Source of the DNA: Eudromia elegans
Lineage: Eukaryota > Chordata > Aves > Tinamiformes > Tinamidae
Direction of reading: 5' to 3'
Assembly: GCA_003342815.1 (NCBI GenBank)
Contig: PTEX01000205.1
Span: forward strand, 1,229,619-1,293,618
DNA length: 64,000 bases
Made by a program: the position numbers and the translations under genes. Every line of letters starts with the position of its first letter. The stretch's first letter is position 1. The notes below the pieces were generated by a model. That model saw nothing but the letters and a program-made list of their open reading frames with translations. It made no database searches and was not told where the DNA came from. This document shows positions 27,801 through 41,400 of the stretch, in pieces.

Positions 27801-29180
27801 TGTGTCACATCTTGAATGACAGAAATATCATGATCTCATAATTCATACATTGTTGAGTCACTCTGTATTGTGCCCATGTGAAGCATCTTAAAAACTCATA
27901 TTTATGTGTTAAAGCAAAGCAGACTTATCTTGTACCCTTCTCCAGATGTAGAAATCTGAAGGGAGATGGCAGTGTTTGTGTAGATATGCAGCAAAGCAGC
28001 ACTGCTGCTGGTCACAGAAAGTCACAATTGTACGGTTTATGTGCAGTTTTGTACCTCACCTTAGGTTATCCTGCTTACCCAAGCTTATCAACGCTATGAC
28101 GTTGAAAATGGATGTCCTGTGGTTTATTTTTTAGGTGCCACTGTTAGGTGTTGTTTAGGTGTCAAGGTATAACAGCAGTTAAATGTACAGATTCCATAAA
28201 ATCATAAAAGTAGCACAGGTAGTGTTGAAATAACACTTTTTGCCTGTTAACTCAGTCAACTTTCTGTTGCTGACTTCAAAGCGTAAAGATGTTGTCCCAA
28301 ACGTGACATGAGTGCAGCTCAGGACTCCTATAAACTTCTCTGAACATCATTAAAAGTCACAAGGATGCTTCCTCTATATCTGTTGGGACTCTTAACTAAA
28401 TCACTCCATTCATTTTCAAAAGGGCTCTGCAATATATTGAGAGATAATGTTTAATGTTAATGTTTAACGTCAGAAGAGTGCCGTTGTTCAGGGATAAAAA
28501 GGTGATGAAAATATTGCTATTATTTATACAATAGGAAATAAAGGATCTACAAAAGCAAGTAGTGTTTATCAATGGTTTTGAACCATCTTAGAGGGCTAAA
28601 ATATGTTTGCTCTCAAAGCCCTTCAATGGGTCTCAGCTTGGTCACCCCAGAACTTCAGGATCATGCAACTTCAATCACTGTTCCACAGCCTCGGGAAAAG
28701 TCATATGATTGCAATGAAGGTCTGAATTTTTGCAATGTACTCAATCTTCCTCGCATTCACAAGCAGCAGTGCTAGGGATTTTGCACATAGTTTATGGATT
28801 GCACACACAGTGGTTACGCTGTTCATGTTCACTGCTGGCTTTCTCTGAGGAAATGCCAGCACAGTCCTAATTCACACAGCATCATATCTGCCCCATAAGT
28901 GGTTGATTAAAAACTTTCTGGAGGGTTAAAATCACTTGTTCTATACATCAAAACTTTCAAATGTAACTACATATACTGACAGCTCCATTTTTGAAACATT
29001 TGGGTTTCATATAAGTATTCACAAATATTTGCAAAAGCTGCAAATAATCAAGTAGAATGAATAGAAAAAGCCCCGAATCATATTTGTCAGTCCAGAATTA
29101 TTTGCAATTGAATTTCTTCTTTGTTTGAATTTTTTTTTTCATCTGCTATCATTAGAAATCATTATTGTTCTTCTAAGTTG
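24816..29180. other. Intergenic, no gene seen
   Basis: AT-rich DNA with a purine run (25278-25316) and a GC-richer patch with a few CpG at 26115-26330. The 26.1-26.4 kb frames on both strands have no known domain. Confidence 0.55.
25278..25316. repeat. GA-rich simple repeat
   Basis: Repeated gaaa/gaaaaa units. Confidence 0.85.
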
Positions 29181-29184
29181 CAGT

Positions 29185-29300
29185 CAGGATCAAGATTTCC
29201 TTGTGATAAATGCTGATTATCCACAAGCGACAGTCCCTGCTCCAAGGAGCTGCAAGCTTAAGAGACAAAAAAAAAAAAAAAAAAAACAGATGGGGAAATG
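29185..29300 (+). repeat. MIR-type amniote SINE remnant with internal A20
   Basis: 'gcgacagtccctgctccaaggagctgcaagcttaagagac' matches the amniote MIR-like segment 'agacagtccctgccccaaagagcttacaatctaa...'. An A run (29267-29286) follows, then 'cagatggggaaa'. The A run probably expanded inside an old copy. Confidence 0.5.
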
Positions 29301-30330
29301 TGATATAACATACAAGCACAGTGGTTAAGGTGATGATAGCTTCACATCTTAGCCAAGAGCCTGCAAACTGCACAGAACTGGTTGATATCCACACCCCTAC
29401 AGTAACCCATTGATTCCAGTGGGGCTCTGACAGGCAGCTGGAACTTCCTTTAAAGTATTAATGCCAAATCGAGGGTGCATTAATTCCTTTGCCAATGCTT
29501 TTTTCACTCTTCTGTTTTACTATTTATGTTATTTTGTACTTTTTTTACTTTTTAATTTTAGATCTCTGCCTATTCTTTTAAGCAATCAGAACTGCTTCTG
29601 TTTTCGTATAAATTTAAAACTCTTTGATTTAACCTTGCTTGTTTAATTAAAAAACAAAGTTTGGCCATTTTTAATTTTCAAATTTTTCTGTCTTTTTTTT
29701 TTAATTCATCCCTTTTTAGATGAATAAAACTATGCCTTTTATAGTCTTCTTTCACTGTCCCAGTCTCAGAGTTACGGTAAACTCTCAGTTCTTGTTCCCC
29801 CCATCAAATTCTTAAAGAATCAAATTACTACTTCTACAGTCACCACAATGTCTTGATTATCATTACATTGTCTAATTTGATCTTTACTAACCCATTCAGC
29901 AATATGAATTTCAAAATACAGCCCTATATGAAAAATAGTGTGAAAATAAACTATCTCGTAATGATTAGAACTCCTGCTGATTGCCTGGCTTTCTGTGAAA
30001 TGATGGCAATCACATGTTCAAAGCATGCCAACTGAAGTGTGGCTACCATACTCAGCAGTTCAGTTTCTCATGTGACAGTAGTATGAAATATGGAAAAGAA
30101 AAAAAAAAGAAAAAAAAAGAAAAAAAAAGAAAAAAAAAAGAAAAAACCTTTCTGGAGCTGTAATGACTTATATGGTGCTTAATGAGAAAGCTGTGTCAGA
30201 AATTACAGCTAACATGGATCTTTAATATAACCACAGGTAAGCTAATATACATGAGAGGAAAAGGTTTTGTGTAGAAAAGCAAACAAGTCATTTGCTCCTA
30301 TAAGAAAGCTTGTTATTTTATGAGGCCTGG
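29301..30330. other. Intergenic, no gene seen
   Basis: Very T-rich at 29500-29710; otherwise unremarkable. Contains the A-rich repeat listed next. Confidence 0.55.
30093..30146. repeat. (A8G)n A-rich simple repeat
   Basis: A regular series of gaaaaaaaa units, about five of them. Confidence 0.9.
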
Positions 30331-30340
30331 TTAAACTAGC

Positions 30341-30377
30341 CTGTCCCAGGGTTAAGGGATACCCTGTCCCAGGGTAT
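30341..30377. repeat. Direct repeat of CTGTCCCAGGG with 19-bp palindrome
   Basis: CTGTCCCAGGGT occurs at 30341-30352 and again at 30364-30375. The second copy sits in the hairpin ATACCCTG-TCC-CAGGGTAT (30359-30377). Confidence 0.85.
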
Positions 30378-30867
30378 CTCAGCCCAAGCCTGGAAAGGAT
30401 GGATATCTTTTGAATGATTTAACAAAACATAAATTGAAGAAATTAAATAGGCATTAATAGGCATTAAATAGGCAAAGAGAAGAGTTAACATTCTGGATGT
30501 CAGCGACTCTCAGATCCTGCTCTTCTGTATATGTCTTTCAATACCCTTCTTAAGGTAACATTCAAGGAGCTTCATGCACTATATCAAGGACAAGGGTCTA
30601 TATCAGCTGGCTCTGCCCTGCCCTGCCCTCCCCGACAAGGAAAGGACCAAGTCGGGTGTGGGATTTTGGTTTGGGAGATTTGCTCTGATTTTATATGAAC
30701 AAAGACTAGGAAAAGAGGTACATCTTTGTCTTGGAAAGGGAGGTAGATTTGTGAAGCTTTGTATTTCCAATATTAGCTCACAAGAAAGGTTAGATATTTT
30801 GTCTTACCGTTTTGCACAATATCTCCATCAGACAGGTGGTTCTGTACTGGAAAACACTCCTCCTGTC

Positions 30868-30953
30868 AAAAAAAAATATGTCCTTTTGTCAGCATAGTTT
30901 TTCCACTTGGGGAAATAGCATAAATTATGCTGACAAAAGGACCTTTTTTTTTT
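30868..30953. repeat. 86-bp foldback (near-perfect inverted repeat)
   Basis: The perfect 17-bp arms are GTCCTTTTGTCAGCATA (30880-30896) and its reverse complement at 30926-30942. A short bulge and an A9/T10 outer stem extend the pairing. The 29-nt loop has weak internal pairing. No terminal motif of a known transposon is seen. Confidence 0.85.
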
Positions 30954-32224
30954 CCTGGCATATAGTGAATCTACCTGAGGAAGGTCTGCTGATAAAGCTG
31001 CCGCAACAAACACTGCAAGAGTAGACGAAACCTTGAACCCAATTCCAAGAAATTTCTGCCTTCTGCAGAAATGAGTTCCTGTCCTAGAAGATGCTTTTGT
31101 GGTTCCTCAACAATCACAGTGGATACAACTTACATCACAGAAATTAAAATAATCCAACTGAGCCTCTGAGCTTTTGCAGCTAATCAGTCTTATCACTTGA
31201 CAGCACGACATGGGTGACTGTGAGGAACACCCTGGCGTTCTACTGTGATTCCTGGCGTTGTTAAGTTGATCATTCTTTTGGAAAGTGGCACCGTGACAGT
31301 ACTGGCTACCTCCAAAGAGCACACACCACAGCCCCATTTCAGACAGTCCATACAGAGGTCCTCAGGTTGTAAGGAAAACCTTAACCATCCTGAAGCTCTA
31401 TAGAGAGAACTATAGGGAGAGACATTTGGGGATAATGTGGAAGGAATGGTTTCTGTTATAGCTAATTTTTAATGAGGTGATCCCTCCTTTACGTAACAGA
31501 AGTCCTCAGAGATGGTTTTTAAGGGTTAAGACTCCAAGATCACCCATGACAGACCCTTCTGTAACAGAAAATCAAAGCCGGGCCCAGGTAGCATGTGGAA
31601 GTACTATGGGCAATTTTACAGCAGTGCTTATGAAGCAGGCACCGGCATCCTTACAGAATAACCAGAAAAAAGTGTCAATAATATGATAACGTTGGACATT
31701 TGCATCATTTTCTGTGTCCATTTTCCCAAGGCATACATTCGCAATCTAAGAAGTTATAAATAATTAACATGACTTAATTTTCACTGAGAAAGATATAGTA
31801 TCTACACCCTTAAATACAGTACATTATAGCGAAATGAACATACAAGATTTAACAGAACAGAAGTATAAGATAACCTGTGATATTTTCCAAATGTCAAAAG
31901 AAGGTATTGGTTGGTTATTTAGAGTTGCAAAATGTAGCTATTAATTTCCGTGGGATTATGCCACAGAAGACTTGACTCAGTGATTTTAAATATGTTTGCA
32001 CACAATGACCCCAGCAGCTGAAAGAATGAATCATATTTTGTTCCTATAAAATCTAGTCCAAATTTAATGTCTGTGTATAATTGATTGTACTCAGCAAATT
32101 TCAGAATTTAAGTATACAATATACAACATAAATATTTAAATATATGTTTCTATTTGTAGTTTCCGGTGTATTATTATAAAATTACATAAAGCAAAATGTC
32201 TGTAACTATGACTGATAATGTTGG

Positions 32225-32290
32225 GTAGTTTCATCGAGATCAATAGTCATGTTGATTAACACCAGCTGAGGATCTGGCCCAATAAAGAGC
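32225..32290. repeat. Ancient amniote repeat fragment
   Basis: CAGCTGAGGATCTGGCCCA (32263-32281), preceded by decayed 'catcgagatcaatagtca', resembles a repeat word common in reptiles and birds. Family name not known to me. Confidence 0.5.
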
Positions 32291-32949
32291 AAACTACATA
32301 ATGAGCAAAATAATCCACTCTGCTATTAATTAGAAAAAAAAAAGAGCTAACAAATACTTAATCCAAATGTTGGGGTTTATAGAGGGTGTTCCAAAGCACG
32401 TAGGCAGTTGTGGGCAATTTGGGAGCGGATCAATGTGTCAAGATGTGGAGTTCCCACATTTCTCTTCTTGGTTCTAAGCCCCTTGCATATTTTGGAAGTA
32501 AAAGAGGACTCTGCATTTTTTTACTGATGCTGGAACCGTGCCAGATCCTCCTATTACAAATATTTCGATACACTGCCAAATACTCCCATGGGGCTTACTT
32601 CTTGTATCCCCATAACTACTGGTTTTGCTCAGTCCATTACTCAATAACACTAGCCACTAGTCCAGCTGCAATAATCTGGTCTGAAAAACAAGGCATCAGA
32701 AATCCAGACACATCGTGCTGAAGAAACTAGGCTGTTAATAAATCCACTATGCAGAGATTTATTATGTAATTTTTGCATGAGAAGCAAATATAAAGCACTG
32801 CCTCACAGGTGCAAATATGGTTTACTAAAGATCATGTAATGACATGACTTGAAATGATAACAGTATTTAAAAGTAAGATGTGAGAGAAATAATCTAGCGA
32901 TAATAGCTATAAATTTCTTTTAAATTTGTATTTTCCACTCATTCGTCTA

Positions 32950-32995
32950 TCACTGACTTCAGTGGGGCCAAGAGTTCAACCCTGATGTCACAATA
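32950..32995. repeat. Ancient amniote repeat fragment
   Basis: TGACTTCAGTGGGGCCA (32954-32970) followed by 'ttcaaccctg'. It has the same style as other fragments in this window. Confidence 0.4.
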
Positions 32996-33089
32996 ATTTG
33001 GGAAAAAACTCATCTCAGCTCTAAAACTTTTTATATCCACATATAAGCAGTACTTGAGATCAAGCATGTTTTCCCTGGTGAATCTGAAA

Positions 33090-33140
33090 GAAAAAAAAAA
33101 AAAAAGAAAAGGAAGAAAAAAAGAAAAAAAAGAAAAAGAA
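33090..33140. repeat. A-rich (AAAG)n-like simple repeat
   Basis: A runs broken by single G. Confidence 0.9.
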
Positions 33141-36100
33141 ATTCATGTATTTGCTACCTTGCACATACAATTTTTCTATTTTCTTATCATTCTGTAACAA
33201 TGAAAGATGCCACATTAGTGCACAGAGCCTTAATCTTAACCTGACAGATGAATTCATTCCTTTCGCTATAAAAAAAATTGCATTTCACATTTTCTTTCCT
33301 TAGACCCCAAATTTGCAAACACTTAAGCATATGCTTAATATTAAGTCTCATTTGATACAGAATGGGAAAGCAATGAGCTATACTTAAGAGACATCAGTGC
33401 TCTACAGATATATTTTATAGCTGTTTTTCTAGACTACATTTAATTATTTTAATGCCAAATTGAACTGTTTCATCTCTTCTGCAATGTACGAGAGAAATTC
33501 TGAAGCTGCTCTTTAGACTTCTTTTGATCTGGTGAATATTTTCTGTGTTTTTGAGAATTTCTTCGAACAACCCAGGATTTAATTTCAGTCTTTTCCCTCT
33601 AGTCTAGCAACTAAGCCATAGCCATCCCACATTAAAGGCAAGGAAAATAGACTAGATTGATTTACAATAAATATATTTATATTTACTATTAGTGTTCCTA
33701 TAGTAGGTCACTAAAGGCATAATAAAAATGGTAGACTGTAGTTACTGCTTTAAAAAAAGGGATTTTTATTTAAGCAAATCATGTCAGTGTCTGAAGCCTA
33801 CTGGATTATCTTCTAACATATGGTAAGTATTGGTTATGTGGTGTGCTGGCTTGCATTTCATTGTTGGAAAAGCATAGAAAACTGATTTTAGTATGCCTTT
33901 GCTCTTAGCAGCAGGGTATAATCATTTTTAAAAGAAATTATGGAATCAAGCATTAGCATACTGTGTAAATTTAGGATTTATGGAAGGATGTCATATATCA
34001 CACACATATATTGCTTTGGGATGGTTAGGAAATCTCCAGTACCACATGTCACTGTTTTGTAGTTATTTAAAATGGTAACTAAGCACATGCAAAAAGATAG
34101 CAGTGCTAGGATAGCCTTCTAAAAATTACGTTGTTAAGTATTTAATAAACATACTGAAATGTTAATATATTATCCATTTACAACCACTGAACTTTAAGGA
34201 TTTCTTCTCTGCTAATACGTCAGTTATTATTATCCCTGAGCGTATTAGTTAAGCTTCAGATATTTAGCACCTTGCAGCCTGGCTGTTTTTATAGGATTTT
34301 GTGCAGATACCTCGAGGTGGGAGGTTGCATGTAGGTGGAAGCTGGGCCTTGCACCCGTAGAGGAGAGCTGGGCTCTTGGGAGCTGCTAATTCCCTTTTCC
34401 CAGCACTGGGCAAACAACCCCTGGCTTTGCTCAGCCTTCCTGTCCAATGGTCTTTTCACATACCTCAAGCTCTGCCCCCTGCTCTGTGCAGGGCAGAGCG
34501 AACACAGAGGCCTTCTGCTCAGCAGAGCATGGAAAAACATCACCGTTTTTGAGCAGATGCTCTAAGAAGCGCACAAGTCAACAGCTTCCAGCTTTTCATT
34601 CTAAATGGAAAATCAAATTTGTAGTTAAAAGGTGAAAGGTACACGTAAGATACTTGAGAGCTCTCACTTACTACTGAGGGTAGACTTCACTTTGGATTTA
34701 GTGGCATAATTAATTGACTAATGTCAAAAAATAACAATCTGTTTCAAGCATCCATTCTAAATACTTATTAAGTACTTGTGGGTGCTCAGAAACTTTGTTT
34801 CAAAATCCGTTTCACCTCTATCAAAATAAAGGTACAATTCAAAAGACAGACAAAAAAAGAAGCTTGTGACCTTCTACCACCGTACCCTTACGGTCCAGCG
34901 AGTTTCTAACTTACTACCTTCCATTCAATCATTGCTATTTATTCTGTACTTTTATCTAAATATGGCTATAAGTATGTTCTTATCTGCACAGTGAGATCTG
35001 AGCCATGAAACCCCTCAAATTAAGGGGAATTTTCCTACTATGCTGGATTATGGCTGTATGGAGTTTTGCAATGAAGCCACTGTGGTGAAGGGTCCTGACA
35101 GCAGGCTATGAAAAGAGGACAGAAAGTCTAGATATGCCCTTCTCTGGTTGTTGCATCATGATTCATGCTGTACTAATGACAATGAGCTTGCCGTTTTTAA
35201 ACACTCAGCATTGAGGGACCAAAGTCCTTTGAGATATGAGAGTAGCATCCCTCTTGTCTATCAAGTGATAGGTAGAAGATGGACACTACTGATGCCTGGT
35301 CACAAACACTGAGGAGCTAGGATGAGAGAACAGGGAATTTGGTCTGGTCAAGGCCAATCCACTCAAAGACAGAAAATATTCTACTGAAGGTGATTGCTTA
35401 AGGGTGACAAACCTTGGCATTTCACTATATGTCATTCCTAGTCTCCTGCCTTCAGCTAGGGACTTGCTTGTCATAAGATAGAAAGAAAAAAAAAACAGCA
35501 ACCAAAAGCTCTCCTGTTGGACCTCTTAAGCTTTCAACTGGTAACTGTTTGTGCAAGAAAGTGGCACAGCCAGAAGTAGGATCTATTATTTTAAATGATA
35601 CCATTCAACACCACAATCAGCAATCACATCAGCAACTTGTCTTAGCTGCCTCAAATTCCAGAAGTAAATGTTTAAGGGTGAAATCTTCTCTAGTTTCTCA
35701 TCCTGCACAGCGCTAGGCCACCATGTTTACAGTGACCATACTTCACATTTGCAGACACCCCCTAAACAGTGATCAGCAGACTTAAACATTTAATACATTA
35801 TCAACATTACAATATTGAAAACGCTTAGTCCTTCTGGAGCACAAAAAGGTGTTTTTATTTTTAACCACATAGAGAAAAGTGGGGGGAAGGTCTGTTTGCA
35901 GTAACTATTCTTTTGATGAATGGCTTTTTTTGCTGCCTCACAGGCCTTTGTGTTCAGTAGGTACCAAATCTAAGGATTTGGATCAGCCCTTGGATATAAG
36001 ACATCGAATGAGAGAATCACCAGGTACCGTATAAAGGCTAGTCTAGTGAAATTCCCTATCGGGCTAGAGAGGCTACATTAGTTCCCTAACTGCCTTCACT

Positions 36101-39100
36101 CTTATTCCCTGTTATTGTTTCTCTCCTTTTCTGTGTCCAACCATGGATCTTGAGGCCCAAAACTGTGTTCCTCCTTGGGAATGAGGAGGGAATACTTATT
36201 CCTCTGACTGCCAGATTTGACCAGTGATCTCCAATAATTACTGAAGTTACTGATTTTCACCACTGGCAAAAAATCATGTAAACATATATGATATGTGAGC
36301 TATCTGCATATGTTAGCTCTAATTATTGTTCCAAATAATTACTCCATTCAGTAACATTTTCTAGAATGGTAATTTCTGTCCTGGGGTCTTCCAACAAAAG
36401 GTGATTCATTCATTTGTGATCTGTGGAGATGTCATGGAGATAGATGCATTTCTTCGCATTAAAGCACAGTATTTTCTTTCTGTTATTCCCCTAATGCCTT
36501 CTAAAGTTTTTGACCAGTATCTTCCAAGGAGACATCACTAAACCATTTTGAATTCTACAGCTATAAAGCCAAACTCAGCAGTGGAGGCAGCAAACAGAAA
36601 GACACTGTAAAAGGAGTCGAAACCATTTCACAATTATACGTCTGGTTTTGGTATTTCTTTTATGCACCATATTTTCCATATTTTTTTAAACAGCTAAGTG
36701 CCACAGCTGCCACAGAAGGGGCACAAAATTCTGCCTGTGGAGGAAAGGAGGAAAAATGTCCCAGAACAGAATCTGGGTCAGATGAAGAAGCCCATCATCT
36801 ACTGTTTAAGATGAAATTTTCTGGGTGAATATCAAAGATTCTGCAGCCCTAACATAGCCTATGTCCCACCACCCAGCAACACCCCTGCATTTACAGTACT
36901 GCATAGGACATAGCAATAAACTAATGAAGTGACAACCTCTGCTCTTGCTCCGTGGTATCACACCTCCCACGCACACACAGCTCTGCAGGTACAGCCATGC
37001 AGGACCATGCAGGACATAAGGGACCCCAATATGGGGCTAAATGAAATCTCCAGAGTGCAACGTGTGCCTCTGGTGTCTGCACCTCATCAGAAAGGATTTC
37101 CTTTCTCCTTGTGTCCCTAAAGTAACTTATGGTTCCTCGAGTACATTTTGCAAAGTCCTGCTGGTCTGAGGGCAAATTGACGGTGCCTGTCCAAGTCTCT
37201 AGGAGGACAGTGCCAGAGCATGGTTCTCTGATCTGTTAAATCATTTTGAAAATGCAATTATACCCAATTAGTGTTTAGCATTGGCTGTCTTCAGTGTTTA
37301 CACTGGTTTGTTTCCATGAAGTGAGATTTCAGGGTTATTTATTACTGCTAATACGCTATGTCCTGCTTTGACAGTCACCTTATGTTCACCCATTTTTTTC
37401 TCAATTATCCAATTATCCTAATTTCATATATGACTCCTGATCTTTATCTACACATTCTCTCCACCAAGTCCTCTCAGGACCAGAGTTCGTCCTTGCTGCT
37501 GGACAGGTCATACAGGCCGAACCATAGGATAACTCCACAAGAAACAAGGAATTTTTTTTACAAACAAATAGATCGCTAAGTTTGCTCAAGTACACAGGCT
37601 GTCCAAATTTCACATAAAGAAAACCTCTTACTTGAAAAAGAGTAAAGAAAAGCTGTGCCTCATGGTTGGGTTTATAGTTGCATTTTCCATCAAGTGGAAT
37701 CGCTGATGCGCTATGCAGGGAGCATATACTTGAAAGATGGGTCTCAGCCACAAAGTGTAACTCAATTTTACTCTTCCAAAAAGTCTGGGGCTATTCAGAA
37801 ATGCCAGGTTTTGATCCCCACCCATTCCAAACTTAGTTTAGGGAGCAAGAGTTGTCTTCCTTCCCATTTCAGCTATCTTTCTAACATACATTTCTCTCTC
37901 TCAAGGTTAATCATGTCTCAGCCTCTTGCTCGCGTGCGATAACATCAACTCAAGCATATGCAGCAAACTCATAATTCAGAACTACCTGGCTTCGCAACAC
38001 AAGCTAATCTTGAGGAACAACAGCTGCAAATTAAAGATTGTATTACGCTATTCATATATATGTTATCCAACGGCATATGCTGTGATTTAAATCCTACTAC
38101 TGTCAAATGATTTGAATCATTAAATAGATAATAACCAATGGATAGCCTGTTTATTTTCAAAATGTTGTGATATTTTGGATCAAAACAGTCTATGGTGAGG
38201 TCAACTGGCTTCTTTAGAAATTGTTTTATGGCAAAGTGCATAAACTAAGAACACTTTATCAGCTAAGATGGATTCTCTTTTTTAAACTCGGGATTATTGA
38301 AGTATGTAAAAAAGGCATTTTCAACAGTAGAAGTTCTCTAGAAAAGGATCGTTCTTACATTTAACTAAAAACTAATGATTCTTCTATCTTGACATTATGC
38401 AAGTCTGAGACGTTATGATCCCAACCCTTCTTCACAGGAAAAAAAAAAGAAAAAAACCTTCATGAAGCTACCAAGGTTGTAGGCATTTGAGTGTTATGAG
38501 TGAGACGTACAGCTGGATTAAATCAATTAGCGCCAAACCAGAACATTAAATAAGCTTTTACTACTGTTAGTTCATGAAGTTGCATTCTATTACAAAAGCA
38601 ATATTTTAAGGGTGAAAAGAAACACGTTTTCAATTTCCTTGTAGACACTGAAGACAAAGCCAGAGTTTGCAGTGTAACACATCCAGTAGCATAGTTTATC
38701 CCACTTACTTTTATGAAGGTCTAGTAACACTATTTTTATTTTTTTATATCCTTACCTAATGAGGGTATTTGCTTTATCATCTACAACCAACACTTCAAAG
38801 GAATGAGATGAGGAGAGGTATGAAAAAAATTGCAGTTTTACCATAGCTGTGTAGGTTACAATTATATTATCAAATATTTTCTTTATCCTTTTTATTAAAG
38901 CCCACTGATGGTGCAAATGTGCATTCACTCATATGTTATGAATTTAGGGCAAATATCCAGCAGAAATGGTTTTGTTTAAACATGGGTGGATGGAACCAGA
39001 CATAGCCTGGGCGCTGCACCCCGTTCTTGGTCGCTTTTGAAAGTGGGCACAAGGGGCTCTGCGTGATGTTCTTTGAGACTAAACGAGGACTACCGCTGAT

Positions 39101-40134
39101 GCAAGCGGGAGCAGAACTGGGTTTTGTAAAGCGGGCACAGCCGGCATCTGCAAAGACCAAGGAGCAGGGATAGGCGGTTGGCATTCTGAGAGAAAGACTT
39201 TGGTTTATACCATGTTCAGCTAAGGCTAAATGGATCTTCTGCCTCAGCAAAACCCCTTTCTGCAGCAGAGATAAAGGTTAGTAAAGCGTAGTAAAGGTTG
39301 TTTATCAGGAAAAACTAATACTGATATATTCATGCTATTTCTTTTTTTTTTTTTCCCTCACATATATCAACATTGTGCCTCACGTTTCAGTGACTTTTAT
39401 TCAGACTTCCTACAGCTGAGTTGCAAAATGTTGCCTTTGTCCTTAAGACCACGACAGAGAACTTTATCTGCATTCAGTTGCCTACTGGTTTGTGGTATTT
39501 CAATAATAAAACAGCAGGATTGAAGGCTCATGATGAGAAATCTGACTAATTACCTGTTAGATGATAGATGGTTGTAACTCGGCAGTGCCAGTCACTGAAA
39601 ACAAAACACTTCTAGATATCAATCAGCTTCCTGACAAATTCAATTTCCATCACACTCAATGGACAATAAATGTGAATTTTACCTTAGTAGCTCTATGGAT
39701 TTGACTTTTAACTTTCCAATCTGCATAATGATATTTTAATAAAGTAGAGATTTTTTAAAATAAATTAGTATTTAAATACCTGACATATTCATATTTCAGG
39801 CTCAAAGCTGGTGGAAATAATTAATGTTGCAAATCTGTCTTGTGCTGTACGGCAGACAACAAAGGTGTATTTAACAGCAGTTTTCCTCTTTTCCCCTTAT
39901 ATTCTTACTTAAGACCAATTATTTACAATGGTTGTAATCCACCCTCTTTTTTTCCCAGCATCTTTATCTGTATGTCAACGAGTTGGTTGCATCTTCTACA
40001 TATGACTTAAAAAACAACGTCCAGTTATGACCATAACATACCAGCATGTGGGTAAAGATAAAACAAAGCAGCACTGAGGCACAGAAATCGAATATGGCCT
40101 TGAAGAAACACCTCTCTTGCTTTCCACATCAGGC

Positions 40135-40235
40135 CTGATTGCGTTGTCAACATCTGGAAGTCATGGATAAGCTTGTGCAACTTGGAATGAATCTGAGTCC
40201 ACTTACACCGCTGTAAATCAGGAAAGGCCAATTAC
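40135..40235. repeat. Ancient amniote repeat fragment
   Basis: TTACACCGCTGTAAATCAGG (40203-40222) with 'tcatggataagcttgtgcaacttgg' upstream. Low divergence over the 20-bp core. Confidence 0.5.
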
Positions 40236-41164
40236 AGTGTGTTTAATGTCCAGGTCAACTACGTGAGATGAGAATCAGGCTCCAGAGGTGCTCGATCTCC
40301 TTGTTACACTAGACACAGTAAACTGAAATCTAAAAGGAAACATTAGAGTTGCAAATAACAACAGTTATTTGCAGCCTAGCACCCCCACAATGAATCACCC
40401 TGATCAGAGATCCCTGCCCCATGCATCAGACATGCATCAGTCAATAGGCACAACAGGCTCTGTCTCAAACATTGGCCATCTTCACATGTGGGAAGACACA
40501 GTTCAAATTACCTCTGTTTTATGCTGGGTGGCATCAATGCAACCGGAAAAGCAATAAAATGCCTGTTTCAGAGCACTATGTCTACCCTATTCTACTTTAT
40601 CTAATAAAAATCTGCAGAGAAAATATGAACAGTCCATTGTGCAGTGGCATTGCACAGTGGTGGGGACATTAGGTGCACCTTTAACGCACTGCCTGCACAA
40701 TCAGTTCAAAGGAGGAGCCCCCTGGATGCCTCACCAGCCCACGGTGCAAGTGTTGCAGGAAGGTTTGTCCTTGGGAAACAGGAGTTATTAACTAGGCAAC
40801 ATCTGGGCCCCACTTCTCGCAAAGAACATAGGGGAGAGATACCTGTGTTAACACACACACGTCTGCAGAGGGTTTCCCAGCTGGCCGCTTGCCTGCATGT
40901 CTTGCTTGATTGATAGGTGGGCTCCACTAGAAGGCTTGTCTCCTCATTTCCCCCTACCAGGAACAGCCTCATCTTTCATCCAAAGCTTCCACTGCAAGTC
41001 TCTGCTCAGTGTGGGAGCCCCACGTGGCTGTGGGGCCAGGCAGTCACATGCACAACCTCCCCTGGGCCCAAAACAGGCAGCCTGGTGAGAAGAGTGCGCT
41101 GGACACAGGTAAGATGAGGCTGCGAGGAGGCCAGTGTTCAAGCCAAGCCTCACTGCAAGATGAG

Positions 41165-41400
41165 GAAAAAAGTGCAAAGAGGGGAAATGGAGAATTTCTC
41201 TCTGAAGTGAGATTGTAGTTAAAACAGAACCCGTGGCTGCCCAGGGAAGAGGTGGAGTCACCATGCCTGACAGCATTCGAGAAACACGTAGACGAGGCAT
41301 TTGGGACATGATTTAACAGGCATGGTGTTGAGGGGCTTATGGCTGGACTTGATCTCGAAGGTCTGTTCCAACCATAATGACTTTATGATTCTACGGTACA
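41165..41400 (+). repeat. CR1 LINE 3' end, 5'-truncated
   Basis: The CR1 3'UTR words appear in order: 'ggctgcccagggaagaggtggagtcacc', 'cgagaaacacgtagacgaggcatttgggacatg', 'tggctggacttgatctcgaaggtctgttccaacc' and the octamer tail 'tttatgattctac'. Divergence is lower than in the 17-kb copy. The 5' boundary is uncertain; clear homology starts near 41175-41235. Confidence 0.9.

Larger units (their letters stand above)
30378..41160. other. Intergenic, no gene seen
   Basis: AT-rich DNA with scattered old repeat fragments and simple repeats. Element-like patches without repeats are seen around 36250-36400 and 38500-38640 (GGATTAAATCAATTAGC). GC-richer patches lie at 34290-34540, 38990-39180 and 40640-41110. 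No coding exon is supported. Confidence 0.5.
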
